In this document: positions 61,281 through 64,000 of the stretch, piece after piece
How positions within the stretch are numbered: position 1 is the stretch's first letter
Layout of the letters: every line of letters starts with the position of its first letter
Position numbers and translations under genes: made by a program
Assembly (NCBI GenBank): GCA_019009955.1
Contig: CM032228.1
Coordinates: 98,956,501 to 99,020,500 of the forward strand
Reading direction: 5' to 3'
DNA: 64,000 nt
Source: Riptortus pedestris
Lineage: Eukaryota > Arthropoda > Insecta > Hemiptera > Alydidae
Notes under the pieces: model-generated
Told to the model about the DNA's origin: nothing
What the model saw: the letters and a program-made list of their open reading frames with translations, nothing else
The model's database searches: none

Positions 61281-61859
61281 GTAAAACTATTCGGCCGAAT
61301 TTATCAAATGTTCATATCTAAGAAGTAAACTATTGTATTATTAATCCCTTCTTTGGTGTTATTGTCGGTCACGTAGGGGATGACAAACTTCTTCAACATT
61401 GACGACACTTAGACATAATTTATTATCTTTATCAAGGCCTTCCATACTTCCGGATCACGTACACACTATTTTCCATGAATATCCTCGATGGCCCCCGCAG
61501 CATCTATCATTTTATTTGTGTGTGGTTATTATTATTCAATCATGATTCTATTATTCATAATAACTAATATCGTTCATATATATACATTCAAAATTAAACC
61601 TATAGCCGTAGCCAACTATTATTTTGACAAGAACAAAGGAAGCGAAATAACTGAGGCCTTGGTATGAAATTACTTTATAACAATTTATAAAAATGTTCTT
61701 TTTTTTTTTTGACAAACTATAATTTTAAGATGTGCTCTTGAACCCTGACAGATCCTAAACAATTTGATTAAATGCGAGGTGGTGATACTAAAACATTTTT
61801 CAATTTTTACTATTGAACTGTTGTGTAACCATTATTTTCTGTAGTGAGGAAGAACTTAA
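61281..61859. other. Interval without recognised feature
   Basis: Nothing supported. Confidence 0.4.
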
Positions 61860-62515
61860 TATTCTGAATGTAACATATTAATTTTATTAAAAACTATTTA
61901 CTGTAGCTAGTGTTGTAATTTACAATGAATCAGAGGGGGGGGGGAGCTGTCAAAAGAATCTATTTGCATATATCTCTCAAAGTACAAGCAATGAAAACAA
62001 TATTTCGTATTTAACCTTGGAATGAAATGGTTCATAATATAACAGTTTATTAATTATATAACGTGAGTAGTAGTGGGGGTTTAGAGAAAGCCAAAAACTA
62101 TAAAATCTTAATATCTCGGTTAATATTCACGATACAGAAAGTATGTATAAGAACAATATTTATAGATCATTCAATTTGCAATAAGATTTGTTCAATACGA
62201 TTTTTCGATCCAACGTATAGTACCGGAGGTATTTCGAATTTTTGAAAATTTTCACATCTAACTCTCCCCCCTCCCCTCCCACGGGTCCGATTGTAGCCAT
62301 TAACGACCTTGATTTCTCTTTTTAAATATGGAGTTTGGTAACGATCAAGCTAAAATTGCGGCCGCTAGAGCGTTAACAGACACATATCTATAATATTGAA
62401 CGGACCGCATATTCGTCATCTCCTGGGTAGGATCGATGGTCATTTGAAGAAAATTTCGAAATTGGCGTCATGAGTACGACCTCAATAGCTGATTTCTCTT
62501 AAGGGAAATCTGATA
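61860..62515 (+). mobile_element. Family P element, 5' end missing (P10)
   Basis: Starts in the block GAATGTAACATATTAATTTT (as in P4 and P8), and has the G-run, CCTTGGAATGAAATGG, AATTGCGGCCGCTAGAGCGT, almost no TA core (only ATATCTATAAT) and the 3' end with ATTTCTCTTAAGGGAAATC. The near absence of the TA tract shows the core length varies from about 10 to over 100 bp between copies. Confidence 0.75.
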
Positions 62516-64000
62516 ATAGCTGCCGAAATCAAAGGCAAGGTCACGAACAAAAACTCCAATTTCTACAGAGATTTTAATGTATCATGTTACGTGAACCTCT
62601 TATGAGGTCATTCCTTCCAGTAATTAAGTGCTCGTATCTCTACGCTCGTTAAAACGAACCTTCCATACAGGCAAAATGTAGAAAATCTTGCATTAGATGA
62701 AGTAGTTCTGTGAATAGAAAATGAAACATTATTCACATTACATAAAGCTACTTATTTATATAAAGCTATTTATTACTTGATAAGAGATAGTGTAACCGAT
62801 TTAATATTCTTGAATTACTTCTGTAGTTTACAATGAATTGTCCAACAAAATTTATGTCGTGATTTGTCAAAAGAGAAAATACAAGATTGTATAATTATTA
62901 CCAACTGGTCGGTACTAATTAAGTTACTTTTTATGCCAAAATTTAATTATAGTTAATGTAATCCTATTTTTATACGAGTTTCAACAAGTGAAAATAATCT
63001 CATTTACAGTAGTTTATTATGATTTAAAATTAATTATATTCCAATCTAGATTTGTCAATGTCATTGTCTGGATGAATTAGAAATGGCTTTGAGTGGAAAT
63101 ATAAAAATTTGATTAACTGAGCATTAAATGTTCTGTGAATTAAAACGAGTGATTTAACGAATCTTGACTAATTTATATTAATGTAGCTGCTGGCTCTCGT
63201 TAATAGGATGAAATAAATACCGTTATATTTGCATGGAGTACGAATAAATTTTATTTGATTGTCAGAACACGGAAGTAAAAATTCAAATAAAGAAATCTAA
63301 TCACTTTATTTCTGGTCATACCCGTGTACCGTGTAGGTATGTTCTGCAGAGTTTGATATTTACATTTTTTTTTCGATTAAATTAATAGTAACGGATATAT
63401 TTTATTTCTTCTTTATTTATTCTATGTAAAACCTAAATCCAAATAGAAAATACAAATCCAAAACCTATAGGTACTATAAGACTACAGGTCTATATGGATG
63501 TTGACTCACGAATATGAAAGTTCTCTGAAATCCTTCGATGTTCAGTTTGTCGAGAATTTCGATTTTGATGCTTTTGAATGACCTGAACCTTGTTGAAATG
63601 TTTTTCCGCCATGAATTTATAAAAAAATTTTGGCTTTATTTACACATATTTGAGCAATTAAATTAATTTAATGAGGGGTGGGCTAAGCATGAAGGTGGTA
63701 TACTGGTCATTCTATGAAAAAGGTCTTCTGGCTGTTCATATGGATTTCACAATTACTGCACGTGGAAGGGGTCTACAACACTTTTTTAGTATTAGTAGTT
63801 TTAATGAGGGCCTTGGGCTCAAATATTAAAATGAAGTTTATTATGGAATAAAATAATTGCTATTAGGAAAGCTGTATTTTTTTTTTTGTTGTTCGAGAAT
63901 AGGATTTTGAAACTTTGACATCATGCCGCTTAATGACCAGACAAATAATAATTTTATCATTGCAAGTATTTATACGATGTAATATTTATTTTCAGAAACT
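62516..64000. other. AT-rich interval to window end, nothing recognised
   Basis: No coding frame, TE terminus or RNA gene recognised. Confidence 0.45.

Noticed and set aside
63600..63780. LINE gag-type zinc knuckle on the minus strand
   Set aside because: Cysteine and histidine spacing does not fit when read in frame.

Overview
This window reads as AT-rich, repeat-dominated nuclear DNA of an arthropod, most likely an insect. The evidence is indirect: an R2-group retrotransposon with a restriction-like endonuclease, Helitrons with a CTAG 3' end like those known from insects, a piggyBac derivative, tRNA-derived SINEs, a Penelope remnant and RNase H LINE remnants. Species is not determinable by eye; a hemipteran is only a guess. 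I found no convincing host gene exon, no tRNA or rRNA gene and no CRISPR array. Nearly everything recognisable is a mobile element, often nested in another.

The main coding unit is an almost full-length R2-like non-LTR retrotransposon on the + strand (about 6186-9535). Its reading frame runs from 6443 to 9263 but is broken by about three frameshifts. In order it holds a Tudor/SH3-like domain resembling the kinesin-13 N-terminus (6443-6793), a lysine-rich conserved linker, a reverse transcriptase (7141-8457) and a CCHC zinc finger plus endonuclease (8469-9263). Pieces of related elements lie at 140-527, 10078-10380 and, reversed, 33630-33990.

The most abundant repeat, here called family P, has at least ten copies of about 0.6-1.2 kb plus fragments. 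It starts GTCCGTCACGCAGGGG, carries a (TA)n core and ends in a 20-bp palindrome followed by TGCTAA. The two ends share a hairpin stem. This layout resembles DINE-1/HINE (Helentron-related) elements. A second family is a non-autonomous Helitron with about 298-bp internal tandem repeats and a canonical hairpin plus CTAG|T end (copies at 0.7-2.0, 23.2-24.1, 36.8-38.1, 40.1-42.0 and 51.2-52.3 kb). A tRNA-derived SINE with an (AAT)n tail is scattered throughout; two copies have clear target-site duplications.

Other elements are two piggyBac derivatives with TTAA duplications that keep only the C-terminal cysteine-rich exon (26308-27194 and 57715-58798), a 209-bp MITE (22978-23186), a Penelope-like reverse transcriptase remnant (45.6-46.2 kb), LINE remnants (34.9, 39.5, 55.2 and 56.2-56.7 kb), a GC-rich possible solo LTR (21.6-22.0 kb), a 1.36-kb unit with arms of about 210 bp in inverted orientation (19.64-21.0 kb), a hairpin repeat at 52.4-52.7 kb and several large microsatellites. 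An unidentified decayed coding stretch lies at 4.27-5.16 kb on the minus strand. The long intervals between these are AT-rich with no recognisable gene.
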